Positions 44,096 to 53,860 of a stretch of DNA of 64,000 nt are shown here, one piece after another. The stretch spans positions 550,001 through 614,000 of the forward strand of contig NZ_CP015987.1 in NCBI RefSeq assembly GCF_001658005.1. The letters are read 5' to 3'. The notes beneath the pieces are model-generated. The model did not search any database. It was given only the letters and a program-made list of their open reading frames with translations, and had not been told where the DNA came from. Each line of letters opens with the position of its first letter. Positions within the stretch are counted from its first letter, which is position 1. The DNA is from Sphingobium sp. EP60837 (GTDB lineage: Bacteria; Pseudomonadota; Alphaproteobacteria; Sphingomonadales; Sphingomonadaceae). The position numbers and the translations under genes are program-made.

Positions 44096-46068
44096 GAGCA
44101 TTGAGGCGCAGGCTTAGCGCGTTTGCGGCTCTGTCGGCGCTGATGCTGTCGTCGTGCGGCGGGGGCGGGGGCGGTGGAAGCGGTGGGAGCGGGGGAAGTC
44201 CTACGCCGACGCCGACACCCACGGCGACCCGGCTCTATGCCGATCCGGCGCAGGAGGCGTTGAGCGTCGCTGATGTCGAGAGCGTCGTCGGCCATGCCGT
44301 GGCGGAGGCGCAGGCGCGCAGCCTGCCTGCGGTGATCGCCGTCACCGACCGGGTCGGCAATGTGCTGGCCGTGTTCCGGATGAATGGCGCGCGGGCCAGC
44401 GCGACGACCAGCGCCGCGCCGAATGGCCAAAATCTCGACGCGCAGAATTTGACCGTCCCGGCCGAAGCGGGCGCGATTTCCAAGGCTATTACCGGCGCCT
44501 ATCTGTCGAGTGGCGGCAACGCCTTTTCGACGCGCACGGCAAGCATGATCGTGCAGGCGCATTTTCCGCCCGCCCCCAATACGGTGGGCCTCGAAAGCGG
44601 GCCGCTGTTCGGGGTGCAGTTCAGCCAGCTGCCCTGTTCGGACCTGTCGGCGCGCTTCATGTCGTCAGGCGCGCAGGCGATGATCGGGCCGAAGCGATCG
44701 CCGCTCGGGCTGGCGGCCGATCCGGGCGGCTTTCCACTTTACAAAAATGGCGTCGTGGTGGGCGGCATCGGCGTGATGGCGGATGGGGTCTATGGTTCCG
44801 ATCCTAACGTTACCGATACGGACAATGATCCGGAAGAATATATCGCGCTGGCCGGGACCTTGGGCTTTGAAGCGCCCGACAGCATCCGCGCGAACCGCAT
44901 TTTCGTGGACGGGACATCGCTGCGCTATTCGGACGCCGCCTATTCGGGGCTGATGGGGAGTGGCGCGGTGAGCTTTGCCGCGATCAACGGCAGCGTCGGG
45001 AACCTGGTGGCGGTGCGCGGCTATTATGGCGAGCCCGCGCCGATGGTCCTGGCGGGTGTCGCCTATGGCAGCGAGGCTTCGGGCGTGCGAGCGTCGCGGG
45101 CGGGGGAATTTTCCAATCGTGACGCCTTCGTGCTGACGGACGGGTCGGGGAATAATCGCTTCCCGGTGCGGGCGGCGACCGATGCGGGGGATGTGGCGCA
45201 GCCCTTAAGCGCGGCCGAGGTGACGGCGGTGCTGGAGGAGGCCTTCGCCATCATGAGCCGGGCGCGGGCGCAGATCCGGCAGCCGCTCGACAGCCGGGCG
45301 CAGGTGACCATCAGCGTGGTGGACACGCGCGGCGCGGCGCTGGGAATCGTGCGATCGCCCGACGCGCCGATCTTCGGCACGGATGTCAGCCTGCAGAAGG
45401 CGCGGACGGCGGCCTTCTTCTCGGGCGCGCATGCCGCGCCGGACCTGCTGGCGAGCAGCAGTGCGGATGTGGCGGCTTTTGTGGGGAAAGCGCGGACCTT
45501 CCTCAACGATCCGGCGGCGCTGACGGGCAAGACTGCTTACTCCGACCGAGGCCATGGACTGCTGTCGCGGCCCTATTTCCCCGATGGCGAGGTGGGGCGC
45601 CCCAATGGGCCGTTCTCCCGCCCGATCGCCCAGTTCAATCCCTTTTCGACCGGCCTGCAGTCGGCGTTGGTGGTAGGCGATCTCGCCGCGCATCTGGCCT
45701 ATGTGACCGGCGCGAGCGCGTCCGACACGCCGCAGCGCTGTTCGGCGGTGACGGGGGTCGGCGCGGCCAACCGCATCCAGAACGGCATCCAGATCTTTCC
45801 GGGATCGGTGCCCATCTATCGCGGCAATGTGCTGGTCGGCGCGATCGGCGTGTCGGGCGACGGCATTGATCAGGATGATATGATCAGCTTCTTAGGCACG
45901 CATAATGGCGGGCAGCGCAGTGGCGGTATCGGCAATGCCCCGGCGGCGATCCGGTCGGATCAGATTGTCGTGGACCTTGGTAATGAATCGGTGCGGCTGC
46001 GCTATGTCCAGTGCCCGATTGCGCCATTTCTCGGCACCTCATCTCAAGATGTTTGCAGGGGACTGTGA
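44092..46068 (+). CDS. Lipoprotein with two GlcG/HbpS heme-binding-like domains
   Basis: A 658-aa protein. The signal peptide ends in lipobox LSSC (about Cys22), followed by a Gly run and a (Thr-Pro)n linker. Two GlcG/HbpS-like domains follow, about 50-300 (VESVVGHAVAEAQARSLPAV, IAVTDRVGNVLAVFRMNG) and about 365-640 (VTISVVDTRGAALGIVRSPD). The family binds heme or cobalamin-like ligands and is common beside cytochromes. The domain pair with linker insertions is larger than single HbpS (about 150 aa each). It is likely to be membrane-anchored and facing the periplasm or surface. Confidence 0.85.
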   Translation: MRALRRRLSAFAALSALMLSSCGGGGGGGSGGSGGSPTPTPTPTATRLYADPAQEALSVADVESVVGHAVAEAQARSLPAVIAVTDRVGNVLAVFRMNGARASATTSAAPNGQNLDAQNLTVPAEAGAISKAITGAYLSSGGNAFSTRTASMIVQAHFPPAPNTVGLESGPLFGVQFSQLPCSDLSARFMSSGAQAMIGPKRSPLGLAADPGGFPLYKNGVVVGGIGVMADGVYGSDPNVTDTDNDPEEYIALAGTLGFEAPDSIRANRIFVDGTSLRYSDAAYSGLMGSGAVSFAAINGSVGNLVAVRGYYGEPAPMVLAGVAYGSEASGVRASRAGEFSNRDAFVLTDGSGNNRFPVRAATDAGDVAQPLSAAEVTAVLEEAFAIMSRARAQIRQPLDSRAQVTISVVDTRGAALGIVRSPDAPIFGTDVSLQKARTAAFFSGAHAAPDLLASSSADVAAFVGKARTFLNDPAALTGKTAYSDRGHGLLSRPYFPDGEVGRPNGPFSRPIAQFNPFSTGLQSALVVGDLAAHLAYVTGASASDTPQRCSAVTGVGAANRIQNGIQIFPGSVPIYRGNVLVGAIGVSGDGIDQDDMISFLGTHNGGQRSGGIGNAPAAIRSDQIVVDLGNESVRLRYVQCPIAPFLGTSSQDVCRGL

Positions 46069-46070
46069 GC

Positions 46071-47909
46071 ATGGGGCTCGCCGCCTTCCTGCCGCTGTTC
46101 GCGCTCGCGCAGCCCGGCGAGCCGGTTCCGCCGCCGCCGCCCGACAATTGGGAAGAGATTTTGAACGCGCCCGAGGTCGGCGCGGACGAGCAGTCGATCG
46201 AAGGACGGCGGCGGCCCGGATATGAAGCGCCGCTGCCCGAGGCGGTGACGCAGGACAACAAGGGCGCTCTGCGCGCGCCGCCGCCCGAAGCCTTTCCGGT
46301 TGATCAGGTGCCGATCCCCGACCGCTGGCGGCTGATCGAGAGCCTTGGCGTGGTCAAGGAACGCTGGTTCGACCCCTATAATCAGAACACGCTGAAGGGC
46401 GACCGGCCGATCGACCGGGAGAAGGTGAAGTGGTTGCCTATCAAGGGCGACGACTGGTTCTTCGTCGTCAATGCCGTGAACGACACGGTCATCGAACCGC
46501 GCACCTTTCCCATTCCCGTCGGCGTGCAGACGACCGAGCGGCCTGGCAGCATCGATGTGTTCGGCACGGATGCGAGCTATGTGCTGAGCCAGACCTTCAT
46601 CGGCGGCGTGGCGCTGATCAAGGGGTCGACCGCGTTCAAGCCGCCCGAGATCGAGTATCGGCTGACGCTGGCGTATAACATCAATCATGTGAACGTGCCC
46701 GAACGGCGCGTGCTCTTCGTCGAGCCGTCCAAGCCGAGCCACCGCACCGACCATTTTCTGGGCGTGCAGGAATTGTTCGTCGATTATCACCTGGCGAACA
46801 CGTCGGACCGCTATGATTTCCGGTCGCTGCGCGTCGGCATCCAGCCTTTCCAGTCGGACTTTCGCGGCTTCCTGTTCAACGACCAGCAGCTTGGCATCCG
46901 CCTGTTCGGCAATCGCGACAATAACCGCTTCCAGTTCAATCTCGCGGCTTTCTGGCGGCTGGAAAAGGACACGAACAGCGGGCTCAACAGCGTGGTGCAG
47001 TCGCCGCGAAGGGATTGGGTGTTCCTCGCCAATCTCTACCGGCAGGATTTCCTGATCCCCGGCCTCACCAGCCAGATCACTGCCGTTTACAATATGAATC
47101 GGGAGGCCGGGCGGATCGAGGTTGACGATAATGGCTTCCCGGTGCGGCCCGCTTTGCTAGGCGACTTGCGCGGGCGGGATTATGACGTTGTGTACCTTGG
47201 TTATAATGCCGATGGGCGGCTTGGGCGGGTCAACCTGACCGCGTCGCTCTATGGGGCGCTGGGCGAGGATCGGAACAGCTTTTTCACGTCACGGCCTGCG
47301 CAGATCAGGGCGTTCTTCGCAGCGGCCGAGGCGAGCATCGACAAGGATTGGATGCGGTTCCGGCTGTCGGGGCTTTATGCCAGCGGCGATGGCGATCCTT
47401 ACGACGATCGCGAGAACGGCTTCGATGCGATATTCGAAAATCCGGTCTTTGCGGGTGCGGATACAAGCTATTGGATCAGGCAGACCATCCCCTTTGCGGG
47501 CGGCGGGCGCGTGATCGGGATCAGCGGCCGGAACGGCATCCTGAACTCGCTGCGGTCGTCCAAGGAGCAGGGCCAGTCCAACTTCAACAATCCTGGCACG
47601 ATGCTGCTGGGGGCGGGGGCGGATTTCGACCTGCTGCCTGAACTGCGGCTGTCGGCCAATGCGAACCATCTGTGGTTTGAAAATACCGCGACGTTGCAGG
47701 CGCTGCGGAACGAAGGGAGCATTCCCAAGGCGATCGGATGGGATTTGTCGACCGCCGCGATCTGGCGGCCGCATGCGAGCCAAAATATCGTGTTCCGGCT
47801 GTCGGGCGCGGCCCTGCTGCCGGGCGCGGGCTTTCGCGACCTTTTCACCAATAGCGAGCGTAACCGCGAATATTATTCGGTGCTCGGCAACTTGATCTTG
47901 AGTTATTGA
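46071..47909 (+). CDS. Outer-membrane beta-barrel protein
   Basis: A 612-aa protein. ATG 46071 has AGGGGA upstream; a GTG at 46065 overlaps the previous stop (GTGA) and is an alternative. A short signal (MGLAAFLPLFALAQ) is followed by a Pro-rich plug-like segment and many alternating strands (SLRVGIQPFQSDFRGFLFND, RLFGNRDNNRFQFNLAAFWR), ending in SVLGNLILSY, a typical C-terminal barrel strand. No exact family is recognised; it is not evidently TonB-dependent. Its stop overlaps the decaheme cytochrome start by one base, so it may be a sheath for that cytochrome (inference). Confidence 0.82.
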   Translation: MGLAAFLPLFALAQPGEPVPPPPPDNWEEILNAPEVGADEQSIEGRRRPGYEAPLPEAVTQDNKGALRAPPPEAFPVDQVPIPDRWRLIESLGVVKERWFDPYNQNTLKGDRPIDREKVKWLPIKGDDWFFVVNAVNDTVIEPRTFPIPVGVQTTERPGSIDVFGTDASYVLSQTFIGGVALIKGSTAFKPPEIEYRLTLAYNINHVNVPERRVLFVEPSKPSHRTDHFLGVQELFVDYHLANTSDRYDFRSLRVGIQPFQSDFRGFLFNDQQLGIRLFGNRDNNRFQFNLAAFWRLEKDTNSGLNSVVQSPRRDWVFLANLYRQDFLIPGLTSQITAVYNMNREAGRIEVDDNGFPVRPALLGDLRGRDYDVVYLGYNADGRLGRVNLTASLYGALGEDRNSFFTSRPAQIRAFFAAAEASIDKDWMRFRLSGLYASGDGDPYDDRENGFDAIFENPVFAGADTSYWIRQTIPFAGGGRVIGISGRNGILNSLRSSKEQGQSNFNNPGTMLLGAGADFDLLPELRLSANANHLWFENTATLQALRNEGSIPKAIGWDLSTAAIWRPHASQNIVFRLSGAALLPGAGFRDLFTNSERNREYYSVLGNLILSY

Positions 47910-50900
47910 TGCGCGCACTTTCCGCCCTTTTCCTGCTGATCCTCGCTGCGCTGGCGTTGCCTGTCGCCATCCTCAATGCGTCGGATGCAGAAAAGCCGGT
48001 CGAGCGCGTTTATGCGAAGACCGCGCCTGCGCCGATGAGCCAGACGGCGGAACAGGTCGCGGCGAAATCGGACGGTTGCTATAGCTGTCATACCAAAACC
48101 GACGAGCCGTCGATGCATGCAACTCCGGCAGTCATGTTGGGCTGCGTCGATTGCCATGGCGGCGATGCGACGGTTCGGGGCGACCCGAGCCATGGGTTCG
48201 AGGACGCGGCCTATGTGGCGGCGCGGGACAAGGCGCATGTGCTGCCGCGCTATCCGGGAAGCTGGCATTATCCCTCCTCCGCCAACCCCAAGCGGACCTA
48301 CACGCTGCTCAACAGGGAGGCGCCCGAATTCGTGCGCTTTGTGAACCCGAGCGATTATCGCGTGGCGCGGGAGGCTTGCGGGTCCTGCCATATGCAGACC
48401 ATCGAGGCGGCCGAGCGATCGCTGATGGCGTCGGGTGCGATGCTGTGGGGCGGGGCAGCTTATAATAACGGGATCGTGCCGTTCAAAAACTACATCTTCG
48501 GCGAGGCTTATACCAAGGATGGCAGACCTGCGAAGATCGTGTCGCCGGGATCGCCGCCGGGCACGCTGACGGCGGAGCAGAAGGCGCGCGGGGCGCTTAG
48601 CGAACTCTATCCGTTGCCCAACTGGCAGGTGACGCCGCCGGGCGATATCTTCCGCGTGTTCGAGCGGGGCGGGCGCAATATCGGAACGCAGTTTGCGGAG
48701 ATCGGGCTGCCCAATCCCACCGGATCGATCCAGAGGCTGGAGGAGCCGGGGCGGCCGGACCTGAAGCAGTCGAGCCGGGGGCCGGGGACGGGCCTTCGCG
48801 TCGCCATTCCGGTGCTGAACCTGCACAAAACCCGCCTCAACGACCCCTATATGTGGTTCATGGGGACCAATGATCAGCCGGGCGACTATCGCCATTCGGG
48901 CTGTTCGGGATGCCATGTCGTCTATGCCAATGACCGCGAGCCGCGCCACAGCCTGATCTATGCGCAATATGGGCGCGACGGGCAGTCGGCGACGGTGGAC
49001 CCGACGATCGCGGGGAAGCTGGCCCATGAGGATGGCGGTCACGGCGCGCTGAAGGGTGCGCATGGCGAGACGGTCAAGCCCGATCATCCCGTCGCTTTAG
49101 TCGAGGGAAGCGGCCCTCCGGCCGCAGGGGCCAAGGAAAGCGGGCACCCGATCCGGCACACATTCACGCGCGCCATCCCTACGGCGCAGTGCATGAACTG
49201 CCACATGCACCAGCCCAATATCTTCCTGAACAGCTATTTGGGCTACACCATGTGGGACTATGAGTCCGACGCTCCGTTGATGTGGCCGGAAAAGCAGAAA
49301 TATCCGACCGCCGCCGAAGTGCATCAGACGCTGGAGCGCAATCCGGAAGGGGCGGGGCCGAAGGGCAAATGGTCGGACCTCGATTTCCTGCGCAACGTCT
49401 ATGAGCTGAATGACAAGGCGAAGGATACGCAGTTCGCCGACTATCATGGCCATGGCTGGAACTTCCGGGGCGTGTTCAAGCGCGATCGGGAGGGCAATCT
49501 GCTCGACGCGGACGGCAAGATCGTGTCGAACGATGATCCGGAGAAATGGCGGAAAAAGGGCGAGGGCAAGTTCGTCCAACCCGGTGTGAACCCTGGCAAG
49601 ACCGTCCATATGATGGACATTCATGCGGAGAAGGGCCTGCAATGCGCGGATTGCCACTTTGCGCAGGACAGCCATGGCAACGGCTTCATCTATGGCGAGG
49701 TGGCGAACGCGATCGAGATCGGGTGCAAGGATTGCCATGGCACGGCGGATGCTTATCCCACGCTGCTGACCTCCGGGCCGGCGGCTCCGCCCAAGGGCAC
49801 AAACCTCGCGCTGCTGCGCAATCCTGATGGCAAGCGGCGGTTCGAGTGGTTCTATGACGCGAGCGGGCAGCGCAAGCTGATCCAGCGGTCGATCGTCGAT
49901 CCCAGCCTTGAGTGGGAGGTCAGCCTCGTCAAGGACAGCGTCGATCCGGCCAATCCGCACTTCAACGCCAAGGCGGCGCGCGCCAAGCTGATGAGCCGGT
50001 CGGGCGCGGAAGATGGCAGCTTCGCCTTTGGCCCCGGAATCGCGAAGGAAGACCGCGCGCATGGCGACGACAATATGGCCTGCTTCACCTGCCATCTGAG
50101 CTGGACGACCAGCTGCGGTGGCTGTCACCTGCCGATCGAGGCGAACTGGAAGACCACGCTCCACCATTTCGACGGAGAGGAGACGCGCAACTTCGCGACC
50201 TATAATCCGCAGGTCGCGCGGGACGAGATGTTCCAGCTTGGCAAGCATATGACGACCAAGGGGAATGAAACCGCTCCGGTGCGGTCGACGTCCGCGCTGG
50301 TGCTGTCGTCCACGAACATCAATCGCGAGCGCATCTATATCCAGCAGCCGCCAATTTCCGGGATCGGCTTTTCGTCCCAGGCCTTCGCGCCGCATTTCCC
50401 GCATACGGTGCGGAAAACGGAGACGAAGACCTGTTCGGACTGCCACCTGTCGGCGAAAGACGACAATAATGCGATCATGTCGCAGCTGTTGTTGCTCGGC
50501 ACCAATTATGTGAATTTTGTGGGGCTGAACGCCTGGACGGGGCTTGAAGGCGGGTTCGAGGCGATCCGCGTCACCGAATGGGACGAGCCGCAGGCGGTGA
50601 TCGGCAGTTACCTTCAGAAATATGCCTATCCCGATTATTGGAAGCTGCATGTCGAGCAGAACAAGCGCGAGCTGAAAAATTGGGTGCGGGGAAAGTTCTT
50701 TGACAAGAAGGCGTCGGGCGAAACCCGGCCGGTCGAGGAGTTCCGCAATGTCGTAAAGGGCACGGCGGGCCGCGTCGGCTGCCTGCAACTGCGCGGCGAA
50801 TATATGTTCGTGGCCGAAGGGAAGGGCGGCTTCCGCGTCTATGACGTGGCGTCGATCGCCAATAAGGGCTTTTCCGAGCCGATATTGAGCGGGCCTTTCT

Positions 50901-51928
50901 CGAAACTCGGCCATAATGCGAGCGTGGCGTCGAAGAATGCGACCTGCATGGCGCTCGCCACCAATCAGCCGGTTAATCCGCTGCGTAACACGAAGGAATT
51001 GCGCGCGATCAACCAGGAGCAGCCGTTCCTGCCGATCTACAGCTATGCGGCGGTGACGGACAGCGTCGAGGGGCTGATCATGGTCAATATCGAGACCATG
51101 GCCGATGGCGAATTCCGCAACAATTTCCTCAAGCGCGCGGTGACCTGGAACCCCGATGGTGTGCTGAAGGGCGCGCGGCATATCCAGCTGGCGGGGCAGA
51201 TCGCCTATATCACCGCTGATGTGGGGCTGGTGGTGGTGAACCTGTCCGATCCGCTGCATCCCAAGCTGGCGGCGGTGCGGCCCATGAAGGACGCGCGGGC
51301 GAGTGCGATCCAGTTCCGTTACCTGTGGGTGACGGATGCGGAGGGCCTGAAGCTGTTCGATGTGACGCGGCTGACCGACCCGGTGGCAGTGCCTTCGGCG
51401 ACCGTGCCGCTGGCCGATGCGCGGCGCATCTATCTGGCGCGCACCTATGCCTATGTCGCGGCCAAGACGGAGGGCCTCGCGATCATCAACATGACCAATC
51501 CGCTGCGGCCGAGCGTCTATGCGAAGGAGACGTTTGGCGGGCAGATGACGGATGTGGAGGATGTGATCGTCGGCACGACCAACGCCTCGCTCTTCGCCTA
51601 TGTCGCGGATGGGCGGAACGGCATGAAGGTGATCCAGCTCACCAGTCCCGCGAGCCAGCCCAATTTCTATGGCTTCTCCCCCGCGCCCAAGCCCGAGCTG
51701 ATCGCCTGGGCGCGCACGCCCTCGCCGGCGCTGGCGCTGTCCAAGGGCCTGGACCGCGACCGGGCGGTGGACGAGACGGGTGGGCAGATGGCGGTGTTCG
51801 GACGGATCGGATCGCGGCCCTTCACGCGGCCGGAAATGGAGCGGCTGTTCCTGAACGCCAAGGGCGTGCCTTACAAGGTCAGCGATGATGTGGACATGAA
51901 GGCGTGGCGGCCGCCGTTGCTGCGCTGA
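47909..51928 (+). CDS. Decaheme cytochrome c fused to LVIVD-type beta-propeller
   Basis: A 1339-aa secreted protein. Signal peptide at about 1-24 (MRALSALFLLILAALALPVA). Ten CXXCH heme motifs occur: CYSCH, CVDCH, CGSCH, CSGCH, CMNCH, CADCH, CKDCH, CFTCH, CGGCH and CSDCH. The C-terminal part, about 950-1270, has blade-like repeats (LRGEYMFVAEGKGGFRVYDV, IQLAGQIAYITADVGLVVVN, TYAYVAAKTEGLAIINMTNP) of the LVIVD family, seen in surface proteins. Fusion of a multiheme domain and a propeller suggests an extracellular or outer-membrane redox protein. TGATG overlap couples it to the beta-barrel gene. Confidence 0.93.
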   Translation: MRALSALFLLILAALALPVAILNASDAEKPVERVYAKTAPAPMSQTAEQVAAKSDGCYSCHTKTDEPSMHATPAVMLGCVDCHGGDATVRGDPSHGFEDAAYVAARDKAHVLPRYPGSWHYPSSANPKRTYTLLNREAPEFVRFVNPSDYRVAREACGSCHMQTIEAAERSLMASGAMLWGGAAYNNGIVPFKNYIFGEAYTKDGRPAKIVSPGSPPGTLTAEQKARGALSELYPLPNWQVTPPGDIFRVFERGGRNIGTQFAEIGLPNPTGSIQRLEEPGRPDLKQSSRGPGTGLRVAIPVLNLHKTRLNDPYMWFMGTNDQPGDYRHSGCSGCHVVYANDREPRHSLIYAQYGRDGQSATVDPTIAGKLAHEDGGHGALKGAHGETVKPDHPVALVEGSGPPAAGAKESGHPIRHTFTRAIPTAQCMNCHMHQPNIFLNSYLGYTMWDYESDAPLMWPEKQKYPTAAEVHQTLERNPEGAGPKGKWSDLDFLRNVYELNDKAKDTQFADYHGHGWNFRGVFKRDREGNLLDADGKIVSNDDPEKWRKKGEGKFVQPGVNPGKTVHMMDIHAEKGLQCADCHFAQDSHGNGFIYGEVANAIEIGCKDCHGTADAYPTLLTSGPAAPPKGTNLALLRNPDGKRRFEWFYDASGQRKLIQRSIVDPSLEWEVSLVKDSVDPANPHFNAKAARAKLMSRSGAEDGSFAFGPGIAKEDRAHGDDNMACFTCHLSWTTSCGGCHLPIEANWKTTLHHFDGEETRNFATYNPQVARDEMFQLGKHMTTKGNETAPVRSTSALVLSSTNINRERIYIQQPPISGIGFSSQAFAPHFPHTVRKTETKTCSDCHLSAKDDNNAIMSQLLLLGTNYVNFVGLNAWTGLEGGFEAIRVTEWDEPQAVIGSYLQKYAYPDYWKLHVEQNKRELKNWVRGKFFDKKASGETRPVEEFRNVVKGTAGRVGCLQLRGEYMFVAEGKGGFRVYDVASIANKGFSEPILSGPFSKLGHNASVASKNATCMALATNQPVNPLRNTKELRAINQEQPFLPIYSYAAVTDSVEGLIMVNIETMADGEFRNNFLKRAVTWNPDGVLKGARHIQLAGQIAYITADVGLVVVNLSDPLHPKLAAVRPMKDARASAIQFRYLWVTDAEGLKLFDVTRLTDPVAVPSATVPLADARRIYLARTYAYVAAKTEGLAIINMTNPLRPSVYAKETFGGQMTDVEDVIVGTTNASLFAYVADGRNGMKVIQLTSPASQPNFYGFSPAPKPELIAWARTPSPALALSKGLDRDRAVDETGGQMAVFGRIGSRPFTRPEMERLFLNAKGVPYKVSDDVDMKAWRPPLLR

Positions 51929-51952
51929 GCCGGGGTGGGCAGCCCGTGAGGG

Positions 51953-52066
51953 CTATGGTGTGAAGAGCCAGCCCCACAGCATCCAGCCTACACCCATGGT
52001 GAGGCCAATCAGCACGATCATGATGATGGCATCGAGCGCGGACAGATCATTGTCATTCCGAGCCAT
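51953..52066 (-). CDS. Small 37-aa membrane protein
   Basis: AGGAGG lies seven bases before the ATG at 52066. The product MARNDNDLSALDAIIMIVLI, then GLTMGVGWMLWGWLFTP, has one strong transmembrane helix and a polar N-terminus. Codon use and the ribosome site make it likely real. It resembles small respiratory-complex or stress membrane peptides in form only. It lies between the converging cytochrome cluster arms. Confidence 0.6.
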   Translation of the reverse strand: MARNDNDLSALDAIIMIVLIGLTMGVGWMLWGWLFTP

Positions 52067-52338
52067 GGGCGGCCTCCTGCAGCGCTCGCAAGATGCTGGC
52101 GCCGCGGTATGGCGAACCTATCATGTTTCGGGAGCGAAAGCGCGGACGAGCTAGGCGGCGCGCTGCTCGACCATATACGGCCCCAGCCCATCTGACAGAC
52201 ATATTCCCCGCGCATTGAGCCGAAGAGTCCATTAGGCCGCCGAAAGGGCCTATGGTATATTGACCTATCCCGGCTGAATTTTTCCAGACATGCCGTGACT
52301 GAGAGAGGCTTGTGCTCCCGTTTGGCGAGGAGAGCGAC
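52067..52338. other. Intergenic region without a recognised gene
   Basis: About 270 bases with no supported ORF. It includes GGCCGCCGAAAGGGCC (imperfect inverted repeat, near 52232-52247) followed by an A+T-rich TATGGTATATTGACC that may carry a promoter for the gene at 52339. Confidence 0.4.
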
Positions 52339-52692
52339 ATGTCCGTCTCACCCAATTCATCATCATCATCTTCATCACTCCGACAGCGCGATTTGCATGC
52401 CAATGTCGAGCGGCAGACACTTGCCCTGGGCGCCGCGCGAGAGCGAACATTTTGCGCAGATTCCTTCGCGCGGGAGCGGCGACTGGAAAGAGCAGTCGGC
52501 GCTTGGGAAAATGAGGGCGGCGCTGTGGCGGACGACGGCCCCCCAGCGACGACCGGCCGTCCGGCAAAGCTCAGCAGGTTGCGATTAACTGCCGATCTGT
52601 TTCGCGATGACACACTTTGGGGGGCGGTCATCGTGAACGGCTTGCTTCTTTTGCTTGCAGGGGCGGGACTGGCAGTTTGGCTGACCCATTGA
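52339..52692 (+). CDS. Small tail-anchored membrane protein
   Basis: A 117-aa product from ATG 52339 (GAGGAG upstream). A Ser-rich start (MSVSPNSSSSSSSLRQRD) and a charged middle precede one C-terminal transmembrane segment (VIVNGLLLLLAGAGLAVWL). Unrecognised. Confidence 0.6.
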   Translation: MSVSPNSSSSSSSLRQRDLHANVERQTLALGAARERTFCADSFARERRLERAVGAWENEGGAVADDGPPATTGRPAKLSRLRLTADLFRDDTLWGAVIVNGLLLLLAGAGLAVWLTH

Positions 52693-52742
52693 CGCCCGAG
52701 CCCTCGCGGACCTTAGCCGCTGCAATCAGAATGGAGCAAATG

Positions 52743-52928
52743 ATGAACGCTAGACCAACGGAATTGACGGCCACGGCATCGACCGCATCGGCAGGCGCGT
52801 TGGTCAGGCTGCAAAGATTGGAAGCGCTGCTTAATATCGCGCGCGAAAAACTCGCGCTGGGCGAAGCATTGTCGCGCGCCGATATGCAGCGATTGAACGC
52901 CGCGCTGGACGACATGGCGGCAAAGTAA
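52743..52928 (+). CDS. Small helical hypothetical protein
   Basis: A 61-aa product from ATG 52743, with GGAG six bases upstream; ATG 52740 is also possible. A Thr/Ala-rich N-terminus is followed by two amphipathic helices (LVRLQRLEALLNIAREKLAL and SRADMQRLNAALDDMAAK). It lies 50 bases after the tail-anchored protein gene. Confidence 0.55.
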   Translation: MNARPTELTATASTASAGALVRLQRLEALLNIAREKLALGEALSRADMQRLNAALDDMAAK

Positions 52929-52995
52929 GTGGACGGGCGCCGGTCGCAGGCGGGGCCGTTTAGGAGGCGCGACCTTTAGGCATGCAGAGGTCAGT

Positions 52996-53844
52996 TCAGG
53001 CGGGCCGTTCGTCCATCAGCATCCGCACGAGCGGCTGCATCGCTGCATCGAATTTCGCCAGAGTGGTATGATCCCCAGCCGTTTCGAAATGCGTGACGAG
53101 GCCCGCATCGGTCCAGCGGTGCAGGGCATAGGCGGGGGCGTCCGCTATGATCATGGGGCGGTTGTCGGGCGTATCGGGGTCCATCGGGCGCAGGTCTAGG
53201 GCGAGTTGCGGCGCTGTCGAAGAGCAGATGGCCACCGCCATACCCATCCACGGCGCGGTGATGGTGCGATGGAGATGGCCGCAGACCAGGGCGGTGATGT
53301 TGGGCCGGTCGGCGATCACGGCAGAGAAGCGCTGGACCCAGGGTTCCTCCGGGTGCGTGTTCATCCAGTCGATGCCCACCTCTACGGGGGGATGGTGCAT
53401 GACGATGAGGGTGGGCGTCTCTGCATCCTCATCGAGCCGAGCGGCCAGCCATGCCGCGCGCGCGTCGCAGAAGGCGCCGCCGTGGCGGCCGGTTTCCAGC
53501 GTGTCGAGGATTATGATCCGGCGGTGGTCCAATGGGACGACATAGTGGACGAAGCCGCCCTCTTGCGGCACGTGCGGAAAGATCGCGGCGAAATTGTCCC
53601 GGTCGTCATGATTGCCCATACATGGCCAGACGGGGAAGGGGCATTGGGCGAATGCCTCCGCCAGCGCGCGGTAGCTTTCAAGGTCGCCATGGTCGGTCAG
53701 GTCGCCGGTGGCGAGCAGCAGGTCAGGGCGGTTGGGGCCGTCGATCAGCGCGCCAAGGACCTGGTCGAGCCGCTGCCGGTTTAGTTCGGCGGGATTGCCG
53801 GGGTCGAAGCCGAGATGAATGTCCGTGACCTGTGCGATCAGCAT
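52996..53844 (-). CDS. CpdA-like metallophosphoesterase
   Basis: A 282-aa calcineurin-like phosphoesterase. ATG 53844 has AAAGGA upstream. All metal motifs are present: AQVTDIHLG, ATGDLTDHGD, CMGNHDD, VMHHPP and CGHLHR. The order and spacing are those of CpdA, the 3',5'-cAMP phosphodiesterase, though related enzymes act on other phosphodiesters. It is the last gene of the operon that begins with a cyclic-nucleotide-binding oxidoreductase, 16 bases after the FHA-cytochrome gene. With the cyclase at 31319 it could close a cAMP circuit. Confidence 0.9.
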   Translation of the reverse strand: MLIAQVTDIHLGFDPGNPAELNRQRLDQVLGALIDGPNRPDLLLATGDLTDHGDLESYRALAEAFAQCPFPVWPCMGNHDDRDNFAAIFPHVPQEGGFVHYVVPLDHRRIIILDTLETGRHGGAFCDARAAWLAARLDEDAETPTLIVMHHPPVEVGIDWMNTHPEEPWVQRFSAVIADRPNITALVCGHLHRTITAPWMGMAVAICSSTAPQLALDLRPMDPDTPDNRPMIIADAPAYALHRWTDAGLVTHFETAGDHTTLAKFDAAMQPLVRMLMDERPA

Positions 53845-53860
53845 GGTCCTTTTTCCCCCT

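Noticed and set aside
49097..51259. A 720-aa open frame antisense to the decaheme cytochrome
   Set aside because: The opposite strand has ten heme motifs and a signal peptide; the antisense product is Arg-rich and unrecognisable.
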